A DNA stretch of 64,000 nt from Sphingobacterium sp. (GTDB lineage: Bacteria; Bacteroidota; Bacteroidia; Sphingobacteriales; Sphingobacteriaceae), in NCBI GenBank assembly GCA_022712315.1, contig JALAGS010000205.1, positions 1 to 64,000 on the forward strand. Direction: 5' to 3'. The position numbers and the translations under genes were made by a program. Under the pieces are notes generated by a model. That model saw only the letters and a list, made by a program, of their open reading frames with translations. It ran no database searches and was not told where the DNA came from. Positions 1 through 8,930 of this stretch are shown one piece after another (within the stretch, counting starts at the first letter, position 1; every line of letters begins with the position of its first letter).

Positions 1-15
1 GATTTTTAATTCTTT

Positions 16-48
16 AAAAAAAAATCCCGTTCAGCGAACGGGATTTTT
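16..48 (-). terminator. Rho-independent terminator after clpX
   Basis: A 13-bp stem (positions 20-32 against 36-48) with a 3-base loop lies just beyond the clpX stop codon. Read on the minus strand, it ends in a run of T. It would end the clpP-clpX transcript. Confidence 0.85.
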
Positions 49-49
49 T

Positions 50-1300
50 TTAAGCGACTTTAAGCTTTTTCAGATCGGACTTTTCGAATTTTTTCTTCGC
101 ATAGTCCAGGGTGATTTCCAATGCTTTCTGTCCCGTTTGCTCTTTTGTTGACGGAATTTCAAACATGGCATCCAGCATAATGGCTTCACAGATACTGCGC
201 AAGCCTCTGGCTCCGAGTTTAAATTCGTCAGCTTTATCAACTATAAACGTATAAACGTCAGGATCAAACTTTAGTTCAATACCTTCGTATTCAAACAGCT
301 TCTTATATTGTTTTACCAAAGCATTCTTTGGTTCAGTCAAAATGCTCAGTAAGGTTTCCTTATCCAGTGGATTTAAGTAAGTCAATACAGGAAGACGACC
401 GATCAGCTCTGGAATCAATCCAAAGTTCTTTAAGTCTTGCGGTGTAATGTACTTGTACAGATTGTTCAAGTCAATTTCCTCGTCATCTTCATTCATTTTA
501 TAACCCACTGTCTGGGTACGCAAACGGTTTGCAATTTTCTTCTGAATACCGTCGAATGCTCCCCCACAGATAAACAGGATGTTGCTTGTATTGACTGCGA
601 TCATTTTCTGATCGGGATGCTTACGGCCGCCTTGCGGTGGAACGTTAACAACCGTACCTTCAAGAATCTTCAATAAAGCCTGCTGTACACCTTCACCTGA
701 TACATCTCTTGTGATGGAAGGGTTATCGCTTTTACGTGCGATTTTATCAATCTCATCGATATAGATAATGCCACGCTCAGCGGAAGCCACATCGTAATCC
801 GCAGCCTGCAGTAAACGCGTCAAGATACTTTCTACGTCTTCCCCTACATAGCCTGCTTCTGTCAATACAGTAGCATCTACGATACAGAATGGTACATTTA
901 ATATCTTGGCAACAGTTTTTGCCAGCAAGGTTTTACCTGTTCCTGTTTCACCGACGATAATCAAATTGGATTTTTCGATTTCGATTTCGTCTTTATCCAC
1001 TTTCTGATTTAAACGCTTATAGTGATTATAAACGGCTACAGAAATTACTTTTTTTGCATCATCCTGCCCGATGACATATTGATCCAAGTGGGTTTTAATT
1101 TCCAAAGGACGGATCAGTTTCAGCGCAGTCTGTAAGGTTTTACTTTTTCGTTGTTTTAATTCTTCTGCTAAGATTTCGCCTGCCTGCTGGATACATCTGT
1201 CGCAGATGTGCGCTCCGTTGCCTGCAATAAGCATCTGGGCTTCATTTTTGCTTATCCCACAAAACGAACAATGAATGTCTCTATCGTTATTCTTTGCCAT
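50..1300 (-). CDS. clpX: ATP-dependent Clp protease, ATP-binding subunit ClpX
   Basis: AAA+ unfoldase that recognises substrates, unfolds them and feeds them into the ClpP chamber in the cytoplasm. The N-terminal zinc-binding domain shows CSFC (residues 11-14) and CDRC (33-36). Walker A GETGTGKT is at 117-124, the GYVG pore loop near 150 and the Walker B segment YIDEID near 180. The length of 416 residues is normal for the family. It lies two bases downstream of clpP, so the two genes are almost certainly one operon. The start at MAKNN places the zinc finger at the usual distance from the N-terminus. Confidence 0.97.
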   Translation of the reverse strand: MAKNNDRDIHCSFCGISKNEAQMLIAGNGAHICDRCIQQAGEILAEELKQRKSKTLQTALKLIRPLEIKTHLDQYVIGQDDAKKVISVAVYNHYKRLNQKVDKDEIEIEKSNLIIVGETGTGKTLLAKTVAKILNVPFCIVDATVLTEAGYVGEDVESILTRLLQAADYDVASAERGIIYIDEIDKIARKSDNPSITRDVSGEGVQQALLKILEGTVVNVPPQGGRKHPDQKMIAVNTSNILFICGGAFDGIQKKIANRLRTQTVGYKMNEDDEEIDLNNLYKYITPQDLKNFGLIPELIGRLPVLTYLNPLDKETLLSILTEPKNALVKQYKKLFEYEGIELKFDPDVYTFIVDKADEFKLGARGLRSICEAIMLDAMFEIPSTKEQTGQKALEITLDYAKKKFEKSDLKKLKVA

Positions 1301-1302
1301 TG

Positions 1303-2004
1303 TTATTTAATAATCTCCTTCTTAGGAAGTAAAATCTCGTCAATCATACCGAATTCTTTGGCTTCATTGGCTCGCATCCAGTAATCGCGATCGGAAGATT
1401 TTTCTACCCATTCGTAAGTTTGTCCAGAGTGATCTGAAATAATGGTGTATAATTCTTCTTTCAATTTCATCATCTCACGTAAGTTGATTTCCATATCGGC
1501 TGCAACTCCTTGAGCGCCTCCAGAAGGTTGATGAATCATGACGCGTGAGTGACGTAAGGCTGCACGTTTGCCTTTTGCACCAGCAACTAGTAAAACAGCT
1601 CCCATAGATGCTGCAATTCCTGTACAGATGGTTGCTACATCAGGAGTGATGTATTGCATGGTGTCATAAATACCTAGACCTGCGTACACGCTTCCACCCG
1701 GTGAATTGATGTAGATCTGGATATCACGTTGTGCATCGGTAGACTGTAAGAACAAGAGCTGTGCCTGAATAATGTTGGCTACCTGATCATCAATACCGCT
1801 GCCTAAAAATATGATACGGTCCATCATCAAACGCGAAAATACATCCATCTGAGCGACGTTCAATTGACGTTCTTCAACGATGTAAGGCGTAAGGTTTGTC
1901 GGAATGCTAGTCTCTGTACGAGCAATGAAGCTATCAACATGTTGACTTCCAATACGGTGATGCTTTACTGCATATTTTCTGAATTCGTTTTTATCTATAT
2001 TCAT
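1303..2004 (-). CDS. clpP: ATP-dependent Clp protease proteolytic subunit ClpP
   Basis: Serine peptidase that forms the tetradecameric degradation chamber paired with ClpX. The catalytic serine is in the GIAASMGA segment (Ser133) and the histidine in RVMIHQPSGG (His158); the acidic member of the triad is expected near residue 205. The handle region is normal. At 233 residues it is slightly longer than E. coli ClpP, because of an N-terminal stretch of about 35 residues that may be a propeptide. It is the first gene of the clpP-clpX operon. No heat-shock-type operator was recognised upstream. Confidence 0.97.
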   Translation of the reverse strand: MNIDKNEFRKYAVKHHRIGSQHVDSFIARTETSIPTNLTPYIVEERQLNVAQMDVFSRLMMDRIIFLGSGIDDQVANIIQAQLLFLQSTDAQRDIQIYINSPGGSVYAGLGIYDTMQYITPDVATICTGIAASMGAVLLVAGAKGKRAALRHSRVMIHQPSGGAQGVAADMEINLREMMKLKEELYTIISDHSGQTYEWVEKSSDRDYWMRANEAKEFGMIDEILLPKKEIIK

Positions 2005-2135
2005 CTTTTTGTTTTTTCTATTCTGTAGGACTAATATAAAACTATATTTTAAAAATCAAATAAATTGAAAAGATGTTTTACATCTACTTTACATTTTTTA
2101 ACGATAGCCACCAGCAATGAGGCTGGGCATCGTCC

Positions 2136-2597
2136 TTAACCAATTTCGTTATAGCCGGGGAGATCTTCTAAAAATTCATAAGATTCCGTATTAAAGTCAA
2201 CTTTACAATAATAATGATTGATCCCATTGCTCACCAGCAAGTAAGGGATGCGGTGAACGCTGTTGTAATTTGCAATCTGCTCAAATACTTGCTGCGTGAT
2301 TTTTATATGCGGTGCCTTAAACTCGGCTAAAACGACCTTATGTCCGCTGCTGTTGTAAATCAATAAATCACTCCGTTTCTGAAGATTATTTAATTTCAAT
2401 CCGCCTTCAATATGCATCAATGATTTGGGATAATTTTTCATGAGTGACAAATAGTTGATCCAATGCTGCCTAACCCATTCTTCCGGTGTTAATACCAAGT
2501 CCTTTTTTCTGAGCTCATCAAAGATGTAAATCGCATTGTTCTTTTTGGATATTTTAGCTTTAAATGGCGGTAAGTTCAGTGGAGTCGGTGAAAACAT
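2136..2597 (-). CDS. HsdR N-terminal domain-like (PD-(D/E)XK fold) protein
   Basis: Small cytoplasmic protein matching only the N-terminal nuclease-fold domain of type I restriction R subunits. The region KRSDLLIYN followed by VVLAEFKAP fits the D and E-x-K positions of a PD-(D/E)XK nuclease. There is no helicase domain, and no HsdM or HsdS gene nearby, so it is not a restriction system. The ATG at 2597 is preferred over an in-frame TTG two codons upstream. It is divergent from holA. In many Bacteroidota such a gene neighbours holA (recollection, not checked here), which suggests a housekeeping DNA role. Function is unknown. Confidence 0.75.
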   Translation of the reverse strand: MFSPTPLNLPPFKAKISKKNNAIYIFDELRKKDLVLTPEEWVRQHWINYLSLMKNYPKSLMHIEGGLKLNNLQKRSDLLIYNSSGHKVVLAEFKAPHIKITQQVFEQIANYNSVHRIPYLLVSNGINHYYCKVDFNTESYEFLEDLPGYNEIG

Positions 2598-2820
2598 ATA
2601 CAAATATACTAAAATTTTAGCAAATAAAACGAATCATCCGCGGCTGCGACCTGGTGTTTTTTTCTAGGAATGCCAGTATTTATTTTCGAGAAAAAAAGCT
2701 TCAGGTTGCTTTCAGAGTGATGCGTATCCGCAAAATCATAACGATTTTATGGTCAGATGCTCATCGTTTGAAATCAATAGCTATTGCATAATAGTAACTT
2801 CTGGATCAAGTTTAAAAACG

Positions 2821-2828
2821 TAACTTTG
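2821..2828 (+). promoter_or_regulatory. Bacteroidota-type -7 promoter element
   Basis: TAACTTTG matches the TAnnTTTG -7 consensus exactly. A transcript from it would start near 2835, about 185 bases before holA, and would first read the structured segment at 2835-2965. No clear -33 TTG element was found at the ideal distance. Confidence 0.5.
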
Positions 2829-2834
2829 CAGTAG

Positions 2835-2965
2835 TTGACACAATTGATTTGCCGTTAAAATCGTATTTTCGCTTGCTATTACACAGGCTTGCCCGAGCAG
2901 CGCAAATCGGTTTAACAAGGCATCAACAAGCGTACACAGGCAGCGGGGTGATGGCAGCCCGAAAG
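2835..2965 (+). ncRNA. Candidate structured RNA or long leader upstream of holA
   Basis: The 422-base gap between the HsdR-N gene and holA holds a G/C-richer segment with several possible pairings. GATTTGC (about 2844-2850) can pair with GCAAATC; CGCTTG (about 2870) with CAAGCG (about 2930); and GTTAAA with TTTAAC. A CAGG...AGCAG arrangement near 2883-2899 loosely recalls the SRP RNA core, but the spacing and the GNRA loop do not fit well. It could be a small SRP-type RNA, another ncRNA or a holA leader. The open frame through it lacks a convincing start and protein-like composition. Confidence 0.25.
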
Positions 2966-3020
2966 CTTCAAAAAAATAATAGGCAAACTGATAAACGAAG
3001 AAGGAATAAAATAAATACGT

Positions 3021-4028
3021 ATGAATATAAATCCGATCCTATCCGACATTAAGAACAGATCTTTTAAACAAGTGTATTTATTGCAAGGGGAGGAAAGTTA
3101 TTTTATTGATACCATCGCCGACGCGCTGGAAGCAACTGTATTGAATGATGCGCAGAAAGGGTTTGATCAATCTATTTTTTACGGAAAAGATATTGATATG
3201 TCTACGATCGTCAATGCAGCAAAGCGATATCCCATGCTGAGCGATTATCAGGTCATTATCATAAAGGAAGCGCAGGAACTAAAGTGGAAATCGGATACAG
3301 AAGAACTGCTGACCAAATACCTGGAGCATCTCACACCGACGACCATACTTGTTTTTTGTTTTAAACATGGGAAATTTGACAAACGCAAAAAGGTCTATAA
3401 AGTTTTTGAAAAAACAGGCCTTGTTGTAGACGCGTCCAAGTTATATGACGATAAAGTAGCGCCCTGGATTGGAGCCTATGTAAAAGACGCCGGGTGGCGC
3501 ATTCATCCGCAAGCGACGGTGATGATTGCCGACTATCTGGGCAATGACCTGTCCAAAGTATCCAATGAACTTGACAAGCTGATGCTGAATGTTCCCAAAA
3601 GTCAAGAGATAAGTATGGAAGACGTTGAACGAAATATTGGAATCTCCAAAGATTACAATGTTTTTGAATTAAATACAGCCTTAGCCAAACGTAACGCCCT
3701 AAAAGCTTATCAGATCGTCGATTATTTTGTCGCCAATCCTAAAAATAATCCCTTGGTGATGGTCATAGGACAGATAGCGACCTATTTTACCAAAATTCTT
3801 AAATACCATTATCTGATCGACAAATCGGTAGCTGCAAAAGAGCTTGGGGTACATCCTTTTTTTTTGAAGGAGTACGAAATTGCTGCAAGGAACTACAACA
3901 GGCGGAAAACTTTTGATGTGCTCAATGTACTGAAGGAAACGGATTTGAAATCCAAGGGTGTCCATGTGCCGAGCAATTTTAACAGCGAGGAGTTCTTTAA
4001 AGAAATTGGCATTCGAATACTAAATTAA
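3021..4028 (+). CDS. holA: DNA polymerase III subunit delta
   Basis: Clamp-loader subunit that opens the sliding clamp for loading onto primed DNA. The N-terminus has the family's degenerate P-loop region (VYLLQGEESYFID, near residues 14-26), then the hydrophobic core strand DYQVIIIKEAQEL. The middle and C-terminus are helical, with the NDLSKVSNELDKL and NPLVMVIGQIATYF segments typical of delta. The length of 335 residues is normal. It starts at ATG 3021 with an A-rich upstream sequence. It appears to be a single-gene unit ended by the hairpin at 4044. Confidence 0.93.
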   Translation: MNINPILSDIKNRSFKQVYLLQGEESYFIDTIADALEATVLNDAQKGFDQSIFYGKDIDMSTIVNAAKRYPMLSDYQVIIIKEAQELKWKSDTEELLTKYLEHLTPTTILVFCFKHGKFDKRKKVYKVFEKTGLVVDASKLYDDKVAPWIGAYVKDAGWRIHPQATVMIADYLGNDLSKVSNELDKLMLNVPKSQEISMEDVERNIGISKDYNVFELNTALAKRNALKAYQIVDYFVANPKNNPLVMVIGQIATYFTKILKYHYLIDKSVAAKELGVHPFFLKEYEIAARNYNRRKTFDVLNVLKETDLKSKGVHVPSNFNSEEFFKEIGIRILN

Positions 4029-4043
4029 TTTCCATAAAAATAT

Positions 4044-4070
4044 AAAAACACCAGAAATGGTGTTTTTTTT
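4044..4070 (+). terminator. Rho-independent terminator after holA
   Basis: A 10-bp stem AAAAACACCA/TGGTGTTTTT with a GAAA loop is followed by further T residues. It separates holA from the efflux operon. Confidence 0.85.
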
Positions 4071-4085
4071 ACATAAAATTCATAA

Positions 4086-4123
4086 TTAAACATTTGTTTA
4101 AATTAAACGTTTGTTTAACTTTG
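4086..4123 (+). promoter_or_regulatory. Promoter embedded in tandem TetR-type operators
   Basis: Two inverted repeats of the form TTAAAC-N4-GTTTAA lie at 4086-4101 and 4103-4118, 17 bp apart. A -33 TTTG (4093-4096) is inside the first, and a perfect -7 TAACTTTG (4116-4123) overlaps the second. A repressor bound to either repeat would block RNA polymerase. The adjacent TetR gene is the obvious candidate, which would make the operon autoregulated (inference). Confidence 0.75.
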
Positions 4124-4199
4124 TCGCGCATTTAGCGGGAACGTATCTTTTCCTTGCTATAAATATGCGGATAGTATCGATAAAAGATAGGGGTTTTAA

Positions 4200-4817
4200 A
4201 TGGAATTTAACGAGAAACAGATTGATATCCTTCTTGCAGCTGAACGTCTTTTTGCAACGAAAGGGTTTGATGGAACTTCTGTTCGCGATATTGCCAATGA
4301 GGCAAATGTAAATGTCGCGATGATCAATTATTATTTTGGTTCTAAAGACAAGCTACTGGATACTTTCTTTGAATGGCGTGTTCCTGATTTTATGATCAAT
4401 GTGGATGAATTGGCGCTTATTGGTAATGCGCTGGACAAAATTGACGCCATGGTGGACCGATCGATCAAATCAATGAATTCACATCGTAAACTGTATCATA
4501 TCATCACAATTGAAAGCTCCTTAAAGCAACGTATGCTCATTTCCGAAGCATTCAGAAAGCTCAAGCTGCATAATCTGGAGGTGATCTCATCCGTGATCAA
4601 TGAGGGGGTAAAACAAGGGGTGTTTAAAGACGGGTATGACCCGATTTTAATCCATTCGATGATGATGGGAACTTTTATGAATTTCCAGATGAACCATTGT
4701 TTTTTACAGGATCAGCTGCATATTGATAACGATGAGGAATATGCAAATTATATAGAAACAACTTTAACAGAATTTATACAGAAAACAATTAAAGCTTTAT
4801 TGACATATGAAAAATAA
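4200..4817 (+). CDS. TetR/AcrR family repressor of the efflux operon
   Basis: One-component repressor, 205 residues. The N-terminal helix-turn-helix is clear: KQIDILLAAERLF, then TSVRDIANEANVNVAMINYYFGSKDKL (about residues 5-52). The C-terminal ligand and dimer domain is variable, so the inducer cannot be predicted. It is the first gene of an operon with a TolC-like, an EmrA-like and an EmrB-like gene; its 3' end overlaps the TolC-like ORF by 11 bases. It probably binds the tandem repeats at 4086-4118 and is displaced by a pump substrate. Confidence 0.92.
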   Translation: MEFNEKQIDILLAAERLFATKGFDGTSVRDIANEANVNVAMINYYFGSKDKLLDTFFEWRVPDFMINVDELALIGNALDKIDAMVDRSIKSMNSHRKLYHIITIESSLKQRMLISEAFRKLKLHNLEVISSVINEGVKQGVFKDGYDPILIHSMMMGTFMNFQMNHCFLQDQLHIDNDEEYANYIETTLTEFIQKTIKALLTYEK

Positions 4818-6117
4818 GTTGGCCAATTTGAGTGCTTTATTGCTTTTGAGTCCCATGGGTTTGTTGGCACAGGACAACAAGCACATGACTTTGGAAGAAA
4901 TAATTCACTTGGCTGCAAATCAAAGCGTGGAAGCGAAGTCTGCCGATACCAAGATAATGGGGAGACAGCTCGAAGTTGAAAGTGCCAAATCGAAACAGCT
5001 TCCTGATGCAAAATTGGGTGGGCAATACATGGCTATGACCACACCAAATGTGAATTTAAAGTTGGCTTTAGGTAGTGGAGGCTCTGCTCCGGATATCGCT
5101 GCAAACCAATTGTGGTTGGGACAGGCTTCAGTGAGCATGCCAATCTATACAGGTGGAAGAATTAAAGGAGGTATTGATATTGCAAAGGATGTATTAAAAG
5201 CCGAGGAATACAATGCCGTAGCAAGCAAAGAACAGTTGGCTATACGTGCAGTAAATCTTTATTTAAGTCTTTATAAGGCTCAGCAAACCAATTTGTTGAT
5301 AGCTGAGAATATCAAACAGTCGGAGCAACGTGTTTCGGATTTTAAAGCGATGCTGGACAATGGTTTGATCGCACGGAATGATTTATTGAAAGCGGAACTG
5401 CAGCTATCAAACTATCAGGTTTCGCTTCAGGAAGCACAGAAAAATATCAAGGTGCTGAATTACCAACTGGCCAATTTCTTGAAAATTGACGAGGATACGC
5501 AATTGGATCAGATCAATTTGGGTGAAGTAGCAGGGGTAGATTTAGGTCTGAAGGGATCGTATGAAACCGCTAAGACTGTGCGCTCGGACGTGAAGTCTCT
5601 GGAGTCACAACGCCAGGTAGCTGAAGATCAGTTGAAGGTGACCAAGGCTTCGACATTGCCACAGGTTTCTGCAACGGCAGGTTATAATGCCTTTGGCTTG
5701 CAAAAAGTGGTTACGGTAACCAATGCCGCTATGGTGGGGGTTGGTGTTTCCTATGATATCGGTTCACTTTATAAGAATAAAAGAGAAGTGAATGTCGCGA
5801 AAAATCACATTAAGGAGATCGATGAGCATCTGGAACTCTTGAATGATAAAGTGAAGGTTCAGGTACAGCAAGCAAATGAGAATTATATGCTGGCACAGAA
5901 GCAGGATGTCGTTTATCATCAGGCCGTAGATCAGGCTGTCGAAAATTACCGTATTACAAAAGATAAGTACGATAATGGAATCGCCGATACAGACGATTTG
6001 TTGACAGCTGATGTACAGCAGCTTCAAAGTAAAATTAATCTTGCGATCAGCAAAGCAAACACAATTGAAAAATACTACGATCTTCTATTGGCAAATGGAT
6101 CGTTAAACATTAAATAG
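4807..6117 (+). CDS. TolC family outer-membrane efflux protein
   Basis: Outer-membrane channel subunit of a tripartite pump. It has a signal peptide (MKNKLANLSALLLLSPMGLLAQ) and two outer-membrane-efflux repeats rich in long helices, such as LYKAQQTNLLIAENIKQSE and the C-terminal KVQVQQANENYMLAQ. The length of 436 residues is usual. Unlike the RND-linked channels in this window, it has no lipobox cysteine. The start overlaps the TetR gene, which indicates translational coupling. It should provide the exit duct for the EmrA/EmrB pair that follows. Confidence 0.93.
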   Translation: MKNKLANLSALLLLSPMGLLAQDNKHMTLEEIIHLAANQSVEAKSADTKIMGRQLEVESAKSKQLPDAKLGGQYMAMTTPNVNLKLALGSGGSAPDIAANQLWLGQASVSMPIYTGGRIKGGIDIAKDVLKAEEYNAVASKEQLAIRAVNLYLSLYKAQQTNLLIAENIKQSEQRVSDFKAMLDNGLIARNDLLKAELQLSNYQVSLQEAQKNIKVLNYQLANFLKIDEDTQLDQINLGEVAGVDLGLKGSYETAKTVRSDVKSLESQRQVAEDQLKVTKASTLPQVSATAGYNAFGLQKVVTVTNAAMVGVGVSYDIGSLYKNKREVNVAKNHIKEIDEHLELLNDKVKVQVQQANENYMLAQKQDVVYHQAVDQAVENYRITKDKYDNGIADTDDLLTADVQQLQSKINLAISKANTIEKYYDLLLANGSLNIK

Positions 6118-6131
6118 CAATTAATCTAGAC

Positions 6132-7235
6132 ATGGAAAATACAGTAGAAAACGCACCTGAAAAAAAAGGTACAAATAAAAAATTTACAATTGTTTTGGCT
6201 GCCTTGGTCATCTTCGGAGGAGCCTACGGTGCTTATAAATATATGCATGGTCAGGCGCATGAAACAACAGACGATGCGCAGGTAGAGAAAAACATGAGTC
6301 CGATCATCCCACGTGTTGGTGGGTTTATCTCGAAAGTGTACGTAAAGGACAACGATTTGGTTAAAAAAGGGGATACGTTGTTCACTATTGAGAGCCAAGA
6401 TTATCAGGTCCGTGTGGATGAAGCATTAGCGGCCTTGGCTGCTGCTCAAAGTAGCTTTGATGTTTCAAAGGCTGATGTATCTGCATCTTCGGCAAACGTG
6501 GCGATCTCTGATGCAACGATCCAATCCAATTTAGGAAGCATTGACGCGGCTCGTATCCGTGCCAAACAAGCAAATAATGACTATATCCGCTACCAAAATT
6601 TATACAACAACCAATCGATCACCAAACAACAGTATGAGCAAGCTTTGACGGCTAAACTGGAGGCGGACAAGCAGGTTGAAATTTTGCAGCAACAACGTAA
6701 TGCAAGTGCATCGCAGCGTAATGCAATCGTCAGTAAGACGACAGTAGCTTCTAAGCAGACTTCTGTTGCTGAAGCCAATATAAAAAGAGCGAATGCGCAG
6801 CTTGAAGCGGCTAAATTGAATCTTTCTTATACTGCTGTTCTTGCTTCTGTGGATGGTCAGGTATCCAATATTAAAGTGCAACCGGGGCAGATGGTCAATC
6901 CAGGTCAGTCTTTGTTCTACATTGTCGACAATATTGAAACTTGGGTGGTTGCTAACTTTAAGGAGACGCAATTGGAAAAAATGAAACCGGGACAGAAGGT
7001 GGGTATCAAAGTGGATGCTTATCCGGCTATCGAATTTGAAGGTGAGGTCAATTCTTTCTCGCCAGCTACAGGTTCACGTTTCTCTTTGCTGCCTCCGGAT
7101 AATGCGACAGGTAACTTTGTAAAGACTGTACAGCGTTTACCGGTAAAAATCAAATTGACAAAAGACAATAAAGCAGAAAATGTGGCTTTGCTCAGACCGG
7201 GCATGAATGCTGACGTAGATGTGCATGTTCAATAA
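6132..7235 (+). CDS. EmrA/HlyD-type membrane fusion protein
   Basis: Periplasmic adaptor that bridges the inner-membrane MFS pump to the TolC-like channel. A short cytoplasmic N-terminus is followed by one transmembrane helix (about residues 18-34, FTIVLAALVIFGGAYGAY). Then come the split lipoyl halves (TTDDAQVEKNMSPIIPRVGG, and later VDGQVSNIKVQPGQMV), an alpha-helical hairpin of about 120 residues and the beta-barrel domain (NIETWVVANFKETQL). The length of 367 residues is usual. It starts 14 bases after the TolC-like gene. Confidence 0.94.
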   Translation: MENTVENAPEKKGTNKKFTIVLAALVIFGGAYGAYKYMHGQAHETTDDAQVEKNMSPIIPRVGGFISKVYVKDNDLVKKGDTLFTIESQDYQVRVDEALAALAAAQSSFDVSKADVSASSANVAISDATIQSNLGSIDAARIRAKQANNDYIRYQNLYNNQSITKQQYEQALTAKLEADKQVEILQQQRNASASQRNAIVSKTTVASKQTSVAEANIKRANAQLEAAKLNLSYTAVLASVDGQVSNIKVQPGQMVNPGQSLFYIVDNIETWVVANFKETQLEKMKPGQKVGIKVDAYPAIEFEGEVNSFSPATGSRFSLLPPDNATGNFVKTVQRLPVKIKLTKDNKAENVALLRPGMNADVDVHVQ

Positions 7236-7237
7236 CT

Positions 7238-8821
7238 ATGGAAAATTTAAATCAACAGGATAGTCTGGTTGAATATGGTTTTCGGCGCGTTGTTATCACG
7301 ATTACCGCAGTGCTTTGTGCACTGTTGGAAATTGTGGATACAACGATTGTCAATGTGGCCCTAAACGATATGAAAGGTTCACTGGGCGCTACATTGACGG
7401 ATGTGGCCTGGGTTATTACGGCTTATGCAATTGCCAATGTAATTGTAATTCCGATGACCAGCTGGCTGTCGCAGCAGTTTGGACGTAGAAACTACTTTGC
7501 GGCTTCCATTATCATATTCACAGTATCTTCATTTTTGTGCGGAAATGCAACCAATATGTGGGAACTTGTTGCATTCCGCTTTATACAAGGGATGGGTGGG
7601 GGAGCCTTGTTGGTGACAGCCCAGACCATTATTACGGAAAGTTATCCCAAAGAAAAACGTAGTATGGCCCAGGCTATTTACGGTATGGGGGTCATTGTCG
7701 GTCCTACCTTAGGCCCGCCGTTGGGAGGATATATTATCGATAACTTCTCATGGCCTTATATCTTTTATATCAATGTGCCGCTTGGAATTATCGCAACCTT
7801 GTTGACATTATCTTTTGTACGTAGCCCTAAGTACAGCCAGAAACAGTCTGCAAAAGAGGTGGACTGGTTCGGCATGATATTTCTGATTATGTTTATCGGT
7901 TCGCTCCAGTTCGTATTGGAGCATGGTCAACAGGATGACTGGTTTGATGATTCACTAATCTTAGGATTATCTATCTTATCGGCTTTTGGTTTATTATTCT
8001 TTATTTGGCGGGAGCTGGTATATGACAAACCTATTGTCAACCTGCGTGTATTAAAGGATAAGAATTTGCAGGTCGGTGTGGTGATGAGCTTTATTCTCGG
8101 TTTTGGATTGTTTGGATCGACTTTTATTATTCCGATCTATACACAGTCGATATTGGGATGGACAGCAACGGATGCCGGATTGTTATTGCTGCCAAGTTCA
8201 ATTATGACTGGTATCATGATGCCTTTTATCGGTAAGATGATCCAGAATGGCGTACCTCAGAAATATATGGTTGCGGTAGGGCTGAGTATCTTTTTTGGCT
8301 TCTGTTTTTGGATGTATAGCCTGATGACGAATGATACCGGTTCGGAGCACATGTTCTGGCCTTTGATTCTTCGTGGAGTTGGTTTGGGCTTATTGTTTGT
8401 TCCTGTCATGACGCTGTCTTTATCGACATTACATGGTAAGTCAATCGGTGAGGGTGCAGCTTTTACGGGGATGATGCGTCAATTGGGCGGTTCGTTCGGG
8501 ATTGCTTTGATTACAACATTTATTGCCCGTGATACACAAAAACACCGCGTTGACTTGGTGGCCAACTTGGATCCAAGCAAGTTTGATGTACAACAGCGCG
8601 TACAGCAATTGCAGATGAGTTTTCAGGCCAAAGGTTTTTCACCAAACGAAGCTTTGGCAAAGGCTCATCAGATATTGGACATGAGTGTAATGAAACAAGC
8701 GACAGTTCTGTCTTATATGGATGTGTTCTTATACCTGGGCGTTGTATTTTTGCTTTGTGTTCCTTTTGTATTGATGATCAAACAAGGAAAAACGCAGATA
8801 GATATGTCTAGTGTACACTAG
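7238..8821 (+). CDS. DHA2 family MFS multidrug transporter (EmrB-like)
   Basis: Proton-coupled drug exporter of the 14-helix DHA2 family, 527 residues. The family motif in helix 1 is visible as LEIVDTTIVNVAL; then WVITAYAIANVIVIP and the loop SQQFGRRNYF (motif A variant). Motif C is seen as GMGVIVGPTLGPPLGG. It follows the adaptor after two bases and is the last gene of the operon, before the terminator at 8891. With the adaptor and channel it should form an EmrAB-TolC-type pump for hydrophobic compounds; the substrates are unknown. Confidence 0.95.
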   Translation: MENLNQQDSLVEYGFRRVVITITAVLCALLEIVDTTIVNVALNDMKGSLGATLTDVAWVITAYAIANVIVIPMTSWLSQQFGRRNYFAASIIIFTVSSFLCGNATNMWELVAFRFIQGMGGGALLVTAQTIITESYPKEKRSMAQAIYGMGVIVGPTLGPPLGGYIIDNFSWPYIFYINVPLGIIATLLTLSFVRSPKYSQKQSAKEVDWFGMIFLIMFIGSLQFVLEHGQQDDWFDDSLILGLSILSAFGLLFFIWRELVYDKPIVNLRVLKDKNLQVGVVMSFILGFGLFGSTFIIPIYTQSILGWTATDAGLLLLPSSIMTGIMMPFIGKMIQNGVPQKYMVAVGLSIFFGFCFWMYSLMTNDTGSEHMFWPLILRGVGLGLLFVPVMTLSLSTLHGKSIGEGAAFTGMMRQLGGSFGIALITTFIARDTQKHRVDLVANLDPSKFDVQQRVQQLQMSFQAKGFSPNEALAKAHQILDMSVMKQATVLSYMDVFLYLGVVFLLCVPFVLMIKQGKTQIDMSSVH

Positions 8822-8890
8822 AACACGATAGACTAATTTTATACCCCTACAGGTAAATTGTTCAAAAAGGATAGTTAACCCTTTAATCAA

Positions 8891-8930
8891 AAGCCTTCAA
8901 AAAGCGTTTAGCTTTTTGAAGGCTTTTATT
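8891..8930 (+). terminator. Rho-independent terminator of the Emr-type operon
   Basis: A perfect 15-bp stem (8891-8905 with 8911-8925), a 5-base loop and a T-rich tail lie 70 bases beyond the MFS gene. Confidence 0.9.

Noticed and set aside
2136..2597. A type I restriction system
   Set aside because: Only the small HsdR-N-like domain is present. No motor domain, methylase or specificity gene is near.
2849..3052. A 67-codon frame upstream of holA
   Set aside because: It starts with TTG, has no protein-like composition, overlaps the holA start in another frame and lies in DNA with self-complementary blocks.
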